DNA from: Amycolatopsis sp. CA-128772
GTDB taxonomy: Bacteria > Actinomycetota > Actinomycetes > Mycobacteriales > Pseudonocardiaceae
Assembly (NCBI RefSeq): GCF_002904295.1
Contig: NZ_PPHG01000089.1
Span: forward strand, 124,001 to 188,000
DNA: 64,000 nt
Direction: 5' to 3'
Numbering within the stretch: the first letter of the stretch is position 1; the number at the start of each line of letters is the position of its first letter. The position numbers and the translations under genes were made by a program. Under the pieces are notes generated by a model. It did not search any database, had not been told where the DNA came from, and saw only the letters and a program-made list of their open reading frames with translations. Shown one piece after another: positions 16,703 through 25,622 of the stretch.

Positions 16703-18222
16703 CCTGGAGCAATCCCCTTCGCGATCCGCGGGACAAGCGGCTCCCGCGGATCGCCGGGCCGTCCAGCCTGGTGATCTTCGGCGTCACCGGCGACCTGGCC
16801 CGCAAGAAGCTGATGCCCGCCATCTACGACCTGGCCAACCGCGGGCTGCTGCCCGCGGGCTTCTCGCTCGTCGGGTTCGCCCGGCGAGACTGGGAGCACC
16901 AGGACTTCGGCGAGCTCGTGCACGACTCGGTCAAGGAGCACGCCCGGACGCCGTTCAAGGAGTCGGTGTGGAACCGGCTCGCCGAAGGCATCCGGTTCGT
17001 CCAGGGCACCTTCGACGACGACGACGCCTTCGACCGGCTCTCGCAGACGGTCCGCGACCTCGACGCCGAACGCGGCACCGGCGGCAACACCGCGTTCTAC
17101 CTGTCGATCCCGCCCGGCGCGTTCCCGGTGGTGACCAAGCAGCTGGCCCGGTCCGGGCTGGCGAACGCCGACGAGAACACCTGGCGGCGCGTCGTCATCG
17201 AGAAGCCCTTCGGCCACGACCTGAAGAGCGCCGAAGAGCTGAACGCGATCGTCAACGACGTCTTCCCCGAGGAGTCGGTGTTCCGCATCGACCACTACCT
17301 CGGCAAGGAGACGGTGCAGAACATCCTGGCGCTGCGCTTCGCGAACCAGCTGTTCGAGCCGATCTGGAACGCCAACTTCGTCGACCACGTGCAGATCACC
17401 ATGGCCGAGGACATCGGCCTCGGCGGCCGCGCGGGGTACTACGACGGGATCGGCGCGGCGCGCGACGTCATCCAGAACCACCTGCTGCAGCTGCTGGCCT
17501 TCACCGCGATGGAGGAACCGCTGTCGTTCGACCCGCGGGCCCTGCGCGCGGAGAAGATCAAGGTGCTCTCGGGCACCAAGCCGCTCGGGCCGCTGGGCAA
17601 GACGACCGCGCGCGGCCAGTACGCGGGCGGCTGGCAGGGCGGCACGAAGGTGCCCGGCCTGCTGCAGGAAGAGGGCTTCGCGAAGGACTCGAAGACCGAG
17701 ACCTACGCCGCGGTGACCCTGGAGGTGCAGAGCCGCCGCTGGGCCGGGGTGCCGTTCTACCTGCGCACCGGCAAGCGGCTCGGCCGCCGCGTCACCGAGA
17801 TCGCCGTCGTGTTCAAGCGGGCGCCGCACCTGCCGTTCGATTCGACGTCGACCGAGGAGCTGGGGCAGAACGCCCTGGTCATCCGGGTCCAGCCGGACGA
17901 GGGCATCACGCTGCGGTTCGGTTCGAAGGTGCCGGGGACCACGATGGAGGTCCGCGACGTCACGATGGACTTCGGGTACGGGCACGCGTTCACCGAGTCC
18001 TCCCCCGAGGCCTATGAGCGGCTGATCCTGGACGTCCTGCTCGGCGAGCCGTCGCTGTTCCCGGTGAACGAAGAGGTCGAGCTGTCCTGGAAGATCCTGG
18101 ACCCGATCCTCGAGCACTGGGCGAAGGAAGGCGCGCCGGAGCAGTACGCGCCCGGCACGTGGGGCCCGGCGTCCGCCGACGAAATGCTGGAGCGCACCGG
18201 CCGGAAATGGAGGCGCCCGTGA
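16699..18222 (+). CDS. zwf: Glucose-6-phosphate 1-dehydrogenase
   Basis: 507 residues, normal length. It oxidises glucose-6-P to 6-phosphogluconolactone with NADP as the committed step of the oxidative branch. The cofactor loop is VIFGVTGDLARKKLMPA (about residues 25-41). The catalytic signature is FRIDHYLGKETVQN, and the substrate-binding EKPFGHD segment precedes it. Overlap with pgi is four bases (ATGA) and with opcA is GTGA, so pgi, zwf and opcA are translated in tight coupling. Confidence 0.97.
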   Translation: MTWSNPLRDPRDKRLPRIAGPSSLVIFGVTGDLARKKLMPAIYDLANRGLLPAGFSLVGFARRDWEHQDFGELVHDSVKEHARTPFKESVWNRLAEGIRFVQGTFDDDDAFDRLSQTVRDLDAERGTGGNTAFYLSIPPGAFPVVTKQLARSGLANADENTWRRVVIEKPFGHDLKSAEELNAIVNDVFPEESVFRIDHYLGKETVQNILALRFANQLFEPIWNANFVDHVQITMAEDIGLGGRAGYYDGIGAARDVIQNHLLQLLAFTAMEEPLSFDPRALRAEKIKVLSGTKPLGPLGKTTARGQYAGGWQGGTKVPGLLQEEGFAKDSKTETYAAVTLEVQSRRWAGVPFYLRTGKRLGRRVTEIAVVFKRAPHLPFDSTSTEELGQNALVIRVQPDEGITLRFGSKVPGTTMEVRDVTMDFGYGHAFTESSPEAYERLILDVLLGEPSLFPVNEEVELSWKILDPILEHWAKEGAPEQYAPGTWGPASADEMLERTGRKWRRP

Positions 18223-19226
18223 TCATCGACCTGCCGTCCACCACGACTTCGGCACTCAACAAGAAGCTGGTGGAGATCCGCGAACAGGGCGGGCAAGTCG
18301 CGCTCGGGCGGGTCCTGACGCTGGTGATCGTGGCCGACGACGACGCCAAGCTCGAAGAGGCCATCGAGGCGGCCAACGGCGCGAGCCGCGAGCACCCGTC
18401 GCGGGTGATCGTGGTGGCCAAGGGCGCCCGCACGGCGGCTCCCCGCATCGACGGCCAGATCCGGGTCGGCGGCGACGCCGGCGCGAGCGAGGTCATCGTG
18501 CTGCGCCTGTACGGCCCGCTGGCCGCGCAGGGGCAGAGCGCGGTGGTGCCGCTGCTGCTGCCGGACGCCCCGATCGTCTGCTGGTGGCCCGGGCCCGGCC
18601 CGAAGGACCCGGACAAGGACCCGCTCGGCGAGCTGGCCCAGCGCCGGATCACCGACTCGGCCGCGGAGAAGAACCCGGTCAAGGCCCTGACCACGCGCGC
18701 GAAGGCGTACACCGAGGGCGACACCGACCTGGCCTGGACGCGCCTGACGCATTGGCGCGCCCAGCTCGTGTCGGCGCTGGACCTGCCGCCGTACGAGAAG
18801 GTCACCGGCGCGACGGTGACCGGCGAGGCCGACTCGCCGTCGACGGAGCTGCTGGCCGCCTGGCTGGCCGAGTACCTGAAGGTGCCGGTCAAGCGGGTCA
18901 AGAGCTCGGGCGCGGCGGGCATCATCTCGGTGACCCTCGACCGCCGCTCGGGCGCGGTGGAGCTGCACCGCCCGGACGGCCGCGTCGGCACGCTGACCCA
19001 GCCGGGCCAGCCGACCCGCAGGATCGCGTTGCAGCGCCGCAGCACGCAGGACTGCCTGGTGGAGGAGCTCCGCCGGCTCGACCCGGACGAGGTCTACGAG
19101 GCGGCCCTGCAGGGCCTGCACAAGATCACGTCGGGCACGAACGGCAAGACGGGCACCCCGGCCAAGGCGGACGTCACCTCGCCCGCCGCGGCGGCCGGTT
19201 CCGCGGCCACGGGTGCGGCGAAATGA
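18219..19226 (+). CDS. opcA: OpcA, glucose-6-phosphate dehydrogenase assembly/activator protein
   Basis: 335 residues, soluble. OpcA binds and activates Zwf in actinobacteria and cyanobacteria and always neighbours it. Characteristic segments are the N-terminal STTTSALNKKLVEIRE, the central PLLLPDAPIVCWWPG and the LTHWRAQLVSAL helix. The GTG at 18219 overlaps the zwf stop, with GGAGG five bases ahead inside zwf; the longer in-frame starts at 18159 and 18207 are not needed. The C-terminus is an Ala/Gly/Lys-rich tail of about 30 residues. Its stop overlaps the pgl ATG. Confidence 0.94.
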   Translation: MIIDLPSTTTSALNKKLVEIREQGGQVALGRVLTLVIVADDDAKLEEAIEAANGASREHPSRVIVVAKGARTAAPRIDGQIRVGGDAGASEVIVLRLYGPLAAQGQSAVVPLLLPDAPIVCWWPGPGPKDPDKDPLGELAQRRITDSAAEKNPVKALTTRAKAYTEGDTDLAWTRLTHWRAQLVSALDLPPYEKVTGATVTGEADSPSTELLAAWLAEYLKVPVKRVKSSGAAGIISVTLDRRSGAVELHRPDGRVGTLTQPGQPTRRIALQRRSTQDCLVEELRRLDPDEVYEAALQGLHKITSGTNGKTGTPAKADVTSPAAAAGSAATGAAK

Positions 19227-20002
19227 GCAAGACGGAAGTCGTCGTCTACGCGAACCAGGACCTCCTGGCCGCCGCGGCGGCGGCTCGTCTGGTCACCCGC
19301 CTGGTGGACGTCCAGGCGGCCAAGGGCTCGGCCTCCCTGGTGCTGACCGGCGGCGGCACGGGCATCGCGGTGCTGTCGGAGCTGCGCGCGTCTTCGGCCC
19401 GCGACGCGATCGACTGGTCGCGCCTGGACATCTACTGGGGCGACGAGCGGTTCGTCCCGGCGGATTCGGACGAGCGGAACGAGAAGCAGGCCCGCGAGGC
19501 CCTGCTGGACCACGTCCCGCTGGACCCGAAGCGAGTCCACGCGATGGCACCGTCGGACGGCGAGTTCGGCTCGGACGTGGACGCGGCGGCCGCGGCCTAC
19601 GCTTCGGTGCTGGCGTCGAACGCGGGCCCGGAGGACCACGGGGACGTGCCGTCGTTCGACATCATGCTGCTGGGTCTCGGGGGTGAGGGACACACGGCAT
19701 CGGTGTTCCCGGAGTCCCCGGCGGTGTACGAGACGGAGCGTTCGGTGGTGGCGGTGCGCAACTGCCCCAAGCCCCCGCCGACCCGGGTGTCGTTGACCCT
19801 GCCGGCCATCCGCCGCGCCCGCGACGTGTGGCTGATGACGGCCGGCGAGGCCAAGGCGGACGCGGTGGCGCTGGCGCTGGCCGGTGCCGGGGAAGTCCAG
19901 CTGCCGGTGGCCGGGGCACGTGGGCATCGCCGGACGTTGTGGCTGCTGGACCGGGCTGCGGCGGGGAAGCTGACGAAGGTGTACCAGCCGCCTACGGCTT
20001 GA
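19223..20002 (+). CDS. pgl: 6-Phosphogluconolactonase
   Basis: 259 residues, DevB/SOL type. It hydrolyses the lactone made by Zwf. Family marks are LVLTGGGTGIAVLSEL (sugar-phosphate loop), DIYWGDERFVPADSDERN and the second loop DIMLLGLGGEGHTASVFP. ATG overlaps the opcA TGA. It ends the operon; the 6-phosphogluconate dehydrogenase gene (gnd) is not in this window. A hairpin follows the stop. Confidence 0.95.
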   Translation: MSKTEVVVYANQDLLAAAAAARLVTRLVDVQAAKGSASLVLTGGGTGIAVLSELRASSARDAIDWSRLDIYWGDERFVPADSDERNEKQAREALLDHVPLDPKRVHAMAPSDGEFGSDVDAAAAAYASVLASNAGPEDHGDVPSFDIMLLGLGGEGHTASVFPESPAVYETERSVVAVRNCPKPPPTRVSLTLPAIRRARDVWLMTAGEAKADAVALALAGAGEVQLPVAGARGHRRTLWLLDRAAAGKLTKVYQPPTA

Positions 20003-20016
20003 GTGGGTTGTTCGGG

Positions 20017-20048
20017 TGAGGGCCCTCTGCTTCGGCGGGGGGCCTTCA
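20017..20048. terminator. Hairpin terminator after pgl
   Basis: A 14-bp stem with three G-T wobbles closes on a TTCG loop (left arm TGAGGGCCCTCTGC, right arm GCGGGGGGCCTTCA). It lies 14 bases after the pgl stop and covers the stop of the convergent broken NB-ARC gene. Confidence 0.7.
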
Positions 20049-22030
20049 TTCGTTTGCGCGTTCCCGCCAGTACTCGAGGTTCACTTCGGCGTGGGCAACT
20101 TGTGGGTTGTCGGCACGAAGCACTCGTCGCATGTCGCTCAGGAGAACGACGAATGCGGCAACGGCTACGGCGGCCCCCTCGGCTTTCCCCCGTGCGTCGG
20201 CGAAATTGTGCCGCATGACAAAGGTATCCCGGTGGTCCGGGCCCAGCAGCCGGAGGAAGTCGGCGGAAAGTTCCTCGAAGGCGGCGACAGCTCCCACCGG
20301 ATTGCCGGCCCTTCCCCGGCTGCGAGCGAGATTGAGCCGGATCAGGAGGGTGTCGGCATGGTCGGGACCGAACACCCGGACCACATCGGCGAGAAGTCGT
20401 TCGAATTCTTCCACCGCGGCCGCCGGATCGCCCGCTTCCCCGAGCCAGAACGCGAGGTCGTCGCGGCAGGACAGGGTATCCGGATGGTCGGGGCCGAGTG
20501 CCTCCTGGACGATTCGGTACAACGAGCGGAAGCTTCGATGTTGGCCCGCAGTACTTGCTCGAGCGTGAGGTCTCGTTCGATCGCGGCCCACGCCTGGGCC
20601 AAGGCATCTGCGGTGATCCGGGAAAGAAGGGATGTTTCCGCGGCGGATAGCTGATCCTGAACCGCCCGTTGCACCAACGCGTGCACCCGGACCGAGCGCG
20701 CGTTCGGCGAGCGCTCGAAGGCGATCAAGCTCAGCCGGTGCAGGCAGGTCAGACCGTCACGGGCCTCGTCCGGTGTCACCTCACGGCCGACCCGATCGCT
20801 CAGCACCGCCGCCACCGTATCCGTCGTGAACACCGCGAGCGGGATGCCGTTCGGATCCAGCAGGGAAGCGATCTCCAGCAGCGGCCGGGCCAGCCCGGCC
20901 GGTTCGAGGCTGTCGGCCAGTTCGATGGACATGGACCACGTCGTCGCCACCGTCTGCTGGTGACTGCCCAAAGCCCGCTGACGATCGGTGAACCGCGCCA
21001 GGTACTCACGGCACGTCAGTTCCCGGTCGAGCGCGTACGCCGTCGCCTGGGCGAGAGCCAACGGTAGCCGGCCCAGCTCGGTGGCGAGGTCTTCCGCACC
21101 GTCGAGCGACTCCGGACGATCAGCGAACGATTCAGCGAGATACGCGCGCGCCTCCTCCGGTGCGAAGACGTCCACGTCGATGATCCGGCGATGCCGTCCC
21201 CGCAGTGCGGCGTCACGCCGACGGGTCGTGACCACCACTTGGCCGTTCTGCGGTGGCCAGAGGCCGTCGAGGTGCTGGGGGTCCTGGAGGTCGTCGAGGA
21301 CCACCAGCCACGGGGCTTGGGTGGCACCCAGCCATTCGAGGAGCCGCCGGGCCCCGTCACCGGGGTCGTCGACGACGATGCCCGTGACCGCCTCCGCGAC
21401 CTTCGCGTACGTCGAAACTATCGCCTCGCGCGAGGCTGCCGTCACCCACACGAGAAGGTCGACCCGGTGGTTCGCCCACAACGTCTCGGCGTGGTTGACC
21501 GCCAGTTGCGTCTTGCCGACGCCGCCGAGCCCGGACAGGACCGTGGTCGGCTGCGACGTCAGGACGACCGCGTCGCCTTCCGCCACCGCCTGTTCCACCA
21601 GCCTCGTCGCCGCGCGGCTCTGGAACGCAGCCGCGGCCGACGGTATCGGCCCGGCGAGGTAGGGCAGCTCGACCGGCTGCCGCGCCGCCAGGATGTACGT
21701 GTTGTTGACGTCTCGCCCGGCCTGCTGAACGCGGCCATGCCCGGACGCGGTCGCGTCCTGGCTCAGCGGGGCGGATTGATGTCGCGGCCCGCCTGCTGGA
21801 TCGTCGCGTGGTCCGAGGCCGTTGCTTGCTGCCGGATGATCCGGTTTGCCGGAGGGGCGCCGGAAGGGCCGCAGCCAGACGCTCACCCCAGCGCTGATCA
21901 CCGTCAGAATCGCCACTGCCGCCCATGCCCACCAAGCGTCCTTCACGTCGGTGGCGACGTTGATCGCCACGCCCAGGCCCGACGTGACCACCGCCGCGCC
22001 CAGTGCCCACGCCCACTGTCTCCCGCTCAC
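20046..22030 (-). pseudogene. Broken NB-ARC ATPase with TPR repeats (NLR-like)
   Basis: The first frame (GTG at 22030) has two membrane segments (residues 5-55), a QQAGRDVNNTYI motif and an NB-ARC ATPase: P-loop LSGLGGVGKTQLA, Walker B LVVLDDLQD, VVTTRRRDA and GRLPLALAQA. It reads well as far as EQVLRANIEAS, near 20530. The coding signal then switches to another frame, from SLYRIVQEALGPDHPDT to the stop at 20046, with three to four 42-residue TPR repeats of the GPDHPDTL type. About 50 residues normally expected between NB-ARC and the TPRs seem to be missing. The likely cause is an internal deletion that also shifted the frame. Intact relatives act as signalling or defence STAND ATPases. A sequencing error cannot explain the missing residues. 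Confidence 0.75.
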
Positions 22031-22102
22031 CGTGACTGGGTACGCCCGACGCCGGCCCGGCGTTCCAGGTACCGGCCCGCCATCACCCGGACGGAGCAGG
22101 CG

Positions 22103-22666
22103 TCACTCCGTGCGCCAGCCGCGCTCCAGGCGGGCGAAGATCTCCTCCGCCGCTCGCCTCGGGTGCGGGTGGGCGACGATCAGCTCCCTCGACGCCAGCG
22201 TGAAGCGCGCCAAGGCCGCGCACGCCACGTCGTCCGGCGGGGCTCCCGACTCCTTCGCGATCGCCCGGGCCAGCGCCGTCTCGTGGCGCATCCACATGCG
22301 CCTTGCGTAGTCACGCAGGGCCGGCGTGCTCTCGATCAGGCGGATGAACTCCTCGCCCGGGCGGTCGTCGGAGACGTCCCGGAGGATGTGCTTGCGCAGG
22401 GCGTCCACGATCGTGTGCGCCGGGGGGCGGCCGTGGACCGCCTCGACCAGCGCCGCCTCGACGTCCTCGTCCTGGTCGAACACCAGGGCTTCCTTGCTCG
22501 GGAAGTGCTTGAACAACGTCGTCACCGAGACGTCGGCGACGTCCGCGACCTCCTTCACCCCCACCTGGTCGTAGCCGCGCTCCAGGAACAGCGCGAGCGC
22601 GGCGTCGGCCAGCGCCTGGCGGGTCTGCGCCTTCTTGCGCTCGCGGCGCCCGATCACTTCCGTCAT
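22103..22666 (-). CDS. TetR-family repressor
   Basis: 187 residues. The N-terminal HTH is classical (ALADAALALFLERGYDQVGVKEVADVADVSVTTLFKHFPSKEAL, residues 18-62), followed by a helical ligand domain with VDALRKHIL and FIRLIESTPALRDYA. It is divergent from a FAD monooxygenase with 123 bp between the two starts, the standard layout for a repressor of that gene and of itself. The ligand is unknown; the enzyme's substrate is the obvious candidate. Confidence 0.88.
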   Translation of the reverse strand: MTEVIGRRERKKAQTRQALADAALALFLERGYDQVGVKEVADVADVSVTTLFKHFPSKEALVFDQDEDVEAALVEAVHGRPPAHTIVDALRKHILRDVSDDRPGEEFIRLIESTPALRDYARRMWMRHETALARAIAKESGAPPDDVACAALARFTLASRELIVAHPHPRRAAEEIFARLERGWRTE

Positions 22667-22699
22667 GACCCCAGCCTACGCGATGGTGTACCCAATTCG

Positions 22700-22720
22700 A
22701 AAGTTTAGTCGTTGCACTTT
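22700..22720. promoter_or_regulatory. Candidate TetR operator
   Basis: AAAGT and ACTTT arms are separated by 11 bases. This AT-rich patch also carries the near-direct repeats TTTAGTCG and TTAAGTCG. It is the only AT-rich stretch in the TetR-monooxygenase divergent region and would overlap both promoters. Based on position and symmetry only. Confidence 0.35.
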
Positions 22721-22789
22721 TTAAGTCGCTATGGTTTTCTCGGGGCAGGCCGCCGGACGAGCCGGCGGCCCCGGACCCCAGGGGGAACC

Positions 22790-23875
22790 ATGAACTCCAT
22801 CGCGATCGTCGGCGCCGGCCTCGGCGGGCTCGCTTGTGCCCGCGTCCTGCAGCTCCACGGCATCGACGTCACCGTCTTCGAACAGGAACCGTCGGCCGAC
22901 GCCCGCCCCCAGGGCGGCACCCTCGACATGCACGGCGACACCGGCCAGGTCGCCCTCCGCACCGCGGGTCTGTACGACCGGTTCCGCGAACTGGCCAGGC
23001 CGGAGGGCCAGCAGATGCGCGCCCTCGATCCCCGCACCGCCGAGGTCGTCATCGACGACGCCCCCGACGGCGACTTCCGCCCCGAAATCGACCGCGGCCA
23101 GCTCCGCGGCATCCTGCTGGACTCCCTCACTCCCGGCACGGTCCGCTGGGGCCGCCCGGTCGCCGACGTCACCGAGGACGGCCGGCTGACCTTCGCCGAC
23201 GGCACGACGCACGGCTTCGGCCTCGTCATCGGCGCCGACGGCGCGTGGTCCCGCGTCCGGCGCGCGCTCACCGGCGTCGGGCCCCGGTACAGCGGGGTCA
23301 CGTTCGTCGAGTTCGGTCTCGACGACGCCGATCGCCGCCACCCGGCGCTGGCCGCGCGCACCGGCCAGGGAACGATGATGACGAAGGTCGACGGCAAGGC
23401 GATCGTCGCGCAGCGCACCAGCAGCGGCCACATCCGCTGCTACGCGACGTTCTACGCGCCGGAAGACTGGGCGACCGGCCTCGACTTCGCCGACGCGGCG
23501 GCGGTCCGCACGCACCTGCTGGAGCGCTACGCCGGCTGGCACCCGGACGTGCTCGCTTACGTGCGGGACCACGACGGCGCGTTCGCGCACCGGCCGCTGT
23601 ACGTCCTGCCGGTCCCCCACGCCTGGACGTCCACGCCCCGGCTCACGCTGCTCGGCGACGCGGCGCACCTGATGCCGCCGCTCGGGGTCGGCGCGAACCT
23701 CGCCATGCTGGACGGCACCGAGCTGGCGACCGCGCTGGCCACGGCGCCGAGCGTCGAGGACGCGGTGCGGGCGTACGAGACCGGGATGCTGCCGCGGTCG
23801 ATCGAGACCGCGAACGCCTGCGCGTCCGGCCTGCACGACCTGCTGAGTGACGACCTCGGGTCGATGGCGGCCTGA
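22790..23875 (+). CDS. FAD-dependent monooxygenase, TetX-like
   Basis: 361 residues, group A flavoprotein hydroxylase. The FAD-binding GXGXXG loop is IAIVGAGLGGLACARVL (residues 4-20). The central DG motif is GLVIGADGAWSRVRRAL, and the second FAD motif is LTLLGDAAHLMPPLGVGANLAMLDG. The GDAAHLMPP string and overall length resemble the tetracycline-destructase (TetX) branch; aromatic hydroxylases share it too, so the substrate is open. ATG at 22790 has GGGGG five bases upstream; the frame continues back to 22712 but without signal. Probably controlled by the divergent TetR. Confidence 0.85.
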   Translation: MNSIAIVGAGLGGLACARVLQLHGIDVTVFEQEPSADARPQGGTLDMHGDTGQVALRTAGLYDRFRELARPEGQQMRALDPRTAEVVIDDAPDGDFRPEIDRGQLRGILLDSLTPGTVRWGRPVADVTEDGRLTFADGTTHGFGLVIGADGAWSRVRRALTGVGPRYSGVTFVEFGLDDADRRHPALAARTGQGTMMTKVDGKAIVAQRTSSGHIRCYATFYAPEDWATGLDFADAAAVRTHLLERYAGWHPDVLAYVRDHDGAFAHRPLYVLPVPHAWTSTPRLTLLGDAAHLMPPLGVGANLAMLDGTELATALATAPSVEDAVRAYETGMLPRSIETANACASGLHDLLSDDLGSMAA

Positions 23876-23887
23876 GAGCTAGTGCGA

Positions 23888-23930
23888 GGCGACCACACGT
23901 GGGTAACATGATTCCCACGATGTGGTCGTC
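23888..23930. terminator. Bulged hairpin after the monooxygenase
   Basis: CGACCACA-CGTGGG pairs with CCCACG-A-TGTGGTCG: 14 bp with one bulged A and a 10-base AT-rich loop, 12 bases after the monooxygenase stop. The rest of the gap to the kinase (to 24165) holds no gene I can see. Confidence 0.6.
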
Positions 23931-24165
23931 TTGGCGCACACTGGGGAACGAGGAACCCACGCTGAGTAGGACCGTTCGTCGATGACCCCCCGGACGGCCC
24001 AGCCGATTACGGAATCCGGACGCCGGAGCACCGACCGCGGGTGAAACTAACCGTCTCCGTACGCCACCTCGTTAGCATCCGCACATTTGTCTGCCGCTGC
24101 GCGTCCCGATCGGGCCCTGAGCGCCTCTCACCAACAAGTCCACAAGACGAATGGGGTCGCCAGCG

Positions 24166-25365
24166 ATGAGTACAGAGGGACTCTCGATTCCAGGCATCTC
24201 GATCGCGAGCTCGGGGCCGTCGGCCGCCGAGCGGGTGCGAAAGCGAGGGCTGAGCGTGTTCGGCTCGGTGCCGCGCCCCGCTGTCGTCACGTTCGCCATC
24301 GAGGCGGCCGCGGTCATCCTGGCCGTGCTCGACGTGTGGCTGGTGATCCCCGAGAAGGCCCAGCCGTACTCGATCTGGCTGTCCGGCGCCGCCTGCCTCG
24401 CAGTGGTGTTCCGGCGCAAGTTCCCGTTCCTCGCCGTGCTGGTCGCGGTCCCCGGCTTCCTGGCCGGCTGGGCACAGCTCGCGTCGATGATCACACTCGG
24501 CATGCTCGCCACCCGCCGCCAGCTGCACTGGCAGGTCTGGGTCGGTGCCGCGCTGGTGTGGACGTGCCGGTTCGTGCAGTGGCCGCTGGAGGACTTCGCC
24601 CAGCTCAGCTGGCGTGAGCACATCCTCGACGGCATCTACGGCGTGCTGGTCGCCGGCATGCCGATCGCGATCGGCCTGCTCATCGGAGCGCGGACCGAAG
24701 TTTCGAACAAGCTCGCCGAGCTGGCCACGAGCCGCGACCGCGAGCGCCGCTTCCACGCCGACGCCGTCCGCGCGGAGGAGCGCGCCCGGCTGGCGCGCGA
24801 GATGCACGACGTCGTCTCGCACCAGATCACGCTGATCGCCATGCAGGCCGGCGCGCTGCAGGCCCAGACGACCGACGACCGCGCGCAGGAGACCGCGCAG
24901 GTCATCCGCATGCTGTCGAAGCGGACCCTGGAGGAGCTGCGGTCGCTGGTCAGCGTGCTGCGCGCGGGTTCCGACGACGACGGCCCGCGGCCCGGCATCA
25001 ACGAGCTCGACCGGCTGATCCGCACGTCGGACGTCCCGGTGCACCTGACGGTGGAGCACCTCCCGGAGGCCCTGCCCAACCAGGTGTCGGCGGCGGCCTA
25101 CCGGACGGTCCAGGAGTGCCTGACGAACGTCCACAAGCACGCCCCGGGCGCCACGGCGACGATCCGCATCCAGGGTGAGCACGGCGCGCTCAAGATCGAG
25201 GTCCGCAACGAGCGCGCAAACCGCCCGACGGAGGGCCTGCCCTCGGGCGGCCACGGCCTGACGGGCCTGGCGGAGCGAGCCCGCCTGCTGGGTGGAAGTT
25301 TCGAGACGGCCGGAACCGAGGACGGCGGCTTCCGCGTCCGGGCCCGGTACCCGCTGGACCGCTGA
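24166..25365 (+). CDS. NarL-type sensor histidine kinase, no partner nearby
   Basis: 399 residues. Four to five membrane segments lie in residues 38-175. A HisKA_3 dimerisation domain follows, with the phospho-acceptor His214 in LAREMHDVVSHQITLIA. The HATPase_c domain has TVQECLTNVHKHAPG (N box) and GHGLTGLAERARLLGG (G box). Such kinases phosphorylate LuxR-type response regulators, but no regulator gene adjoins it. The start may be ATG 24151 or 24166; neither has a strong ribosome site. The signal sensed is unknown; the extracytoplasmic loops are short. Confidence 0.85.
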   Translation: MSTEGLSIPGISIASSGPSAAERVRKRGLSVFGSVPRPAVVTFAIEAAAVILAVLDVWLVIPEKAQPYSIWLSGAACLAVVFRRKFPFLAVLVAVPGFLAGWAQLASMITLGMLATRRQLHWQVWVGAALVWTCRFVQWPLEDFAQLSWREHILDGIYGVLVAGMPIAIGLLIGARTEVSNKLAELATSRDRERRFHADAVRAEERARLAREMHDVVSHQITLIAMQAGALQAQTTDDRAQETAQVIRMLSKRTLEELRSLVSVLRAGSDDDGPRPGINELDRLIRTSDVPVHLTVEHLPEALPNQVSAAAYRTVQECLTNVHKHAPGATATIRIQGEHGALKIEVRNERANRPTEGLPSGGHGLTGLAERARLLGGSFETAGTEDGGFRVRARYPLDR

Positions 25366-25423
25366 CCTCCGGCCCCCGGTTTCCAGCCTAGCGCCGGGGG
25401 CCGACAGTTTTGGCTGTTAGGAA

Positions 25424-25476
25424 GCCGCGAACGGTGGCTCGAGGGCTGTTCCGGTCCGGAAACCGCCGTTCGCGGC
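25424..25476. other. Long nested inverted repeat between convergent genes
   Basis: Outer arms of 14 bp (GCCGCGAACGGTGG and CCGCCGTTCGCGGC, one G-T wobble) enclose an inner palindrome TTCCGG-T-CCGGAA. It sits between the histidine kinase and rbpA, both of which end towards it. A further GGGGCTG/CAGCCCC hairpin follows near 25.53 kb. It may be terminator-like or a structured RNA; no coding frame fits. Confidence 0.5.
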
Positions 25477-25566
25477 GGCCGTCGCTCGGGATTGTCGGTG
25501 CCGGCCGGTAGCGTGGAAATCGGGGGCTGCTCAGCCCCGGAAGGCCGTGGTGCCTGATGGGCGCGC

Positions 25567-25610
25567 GAAAGGCCACCTCGAGGGGTTCGCTTTCCCTCGG
25601 GGTGGCTTTC
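25567..25610. terminator. Terminator hairpin at the 3' end of rbpA
   Basis: Left arm GAAAGGCCACCTCGAGGG pairs with CCCTCGGGGTGGCTTTC, with one mismatch and one bulge, 13 bases beyond the rbpA stop. It shares the AAGGCCACCTCG core with the hairpin at 6562-6593. Confidence 0.75.
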
Positions 25611-25622
25611 TGCTGAACCCGG

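Noticed and set aside
20046..20600. CRISPR-like periodicity
   Set aside because: The 126-base periodicity reflects 42-residue TPR repeats in a protein frame, not repeat-spacer units.
22034..22666. Possible link of the TetR gene to the broken NB-ARC gene as one operon
   Set aside because: They are co-directional with about 70 bp between, but the monooxygenase is the natural TetR target and nothing ties the NB-ARC gene to it.
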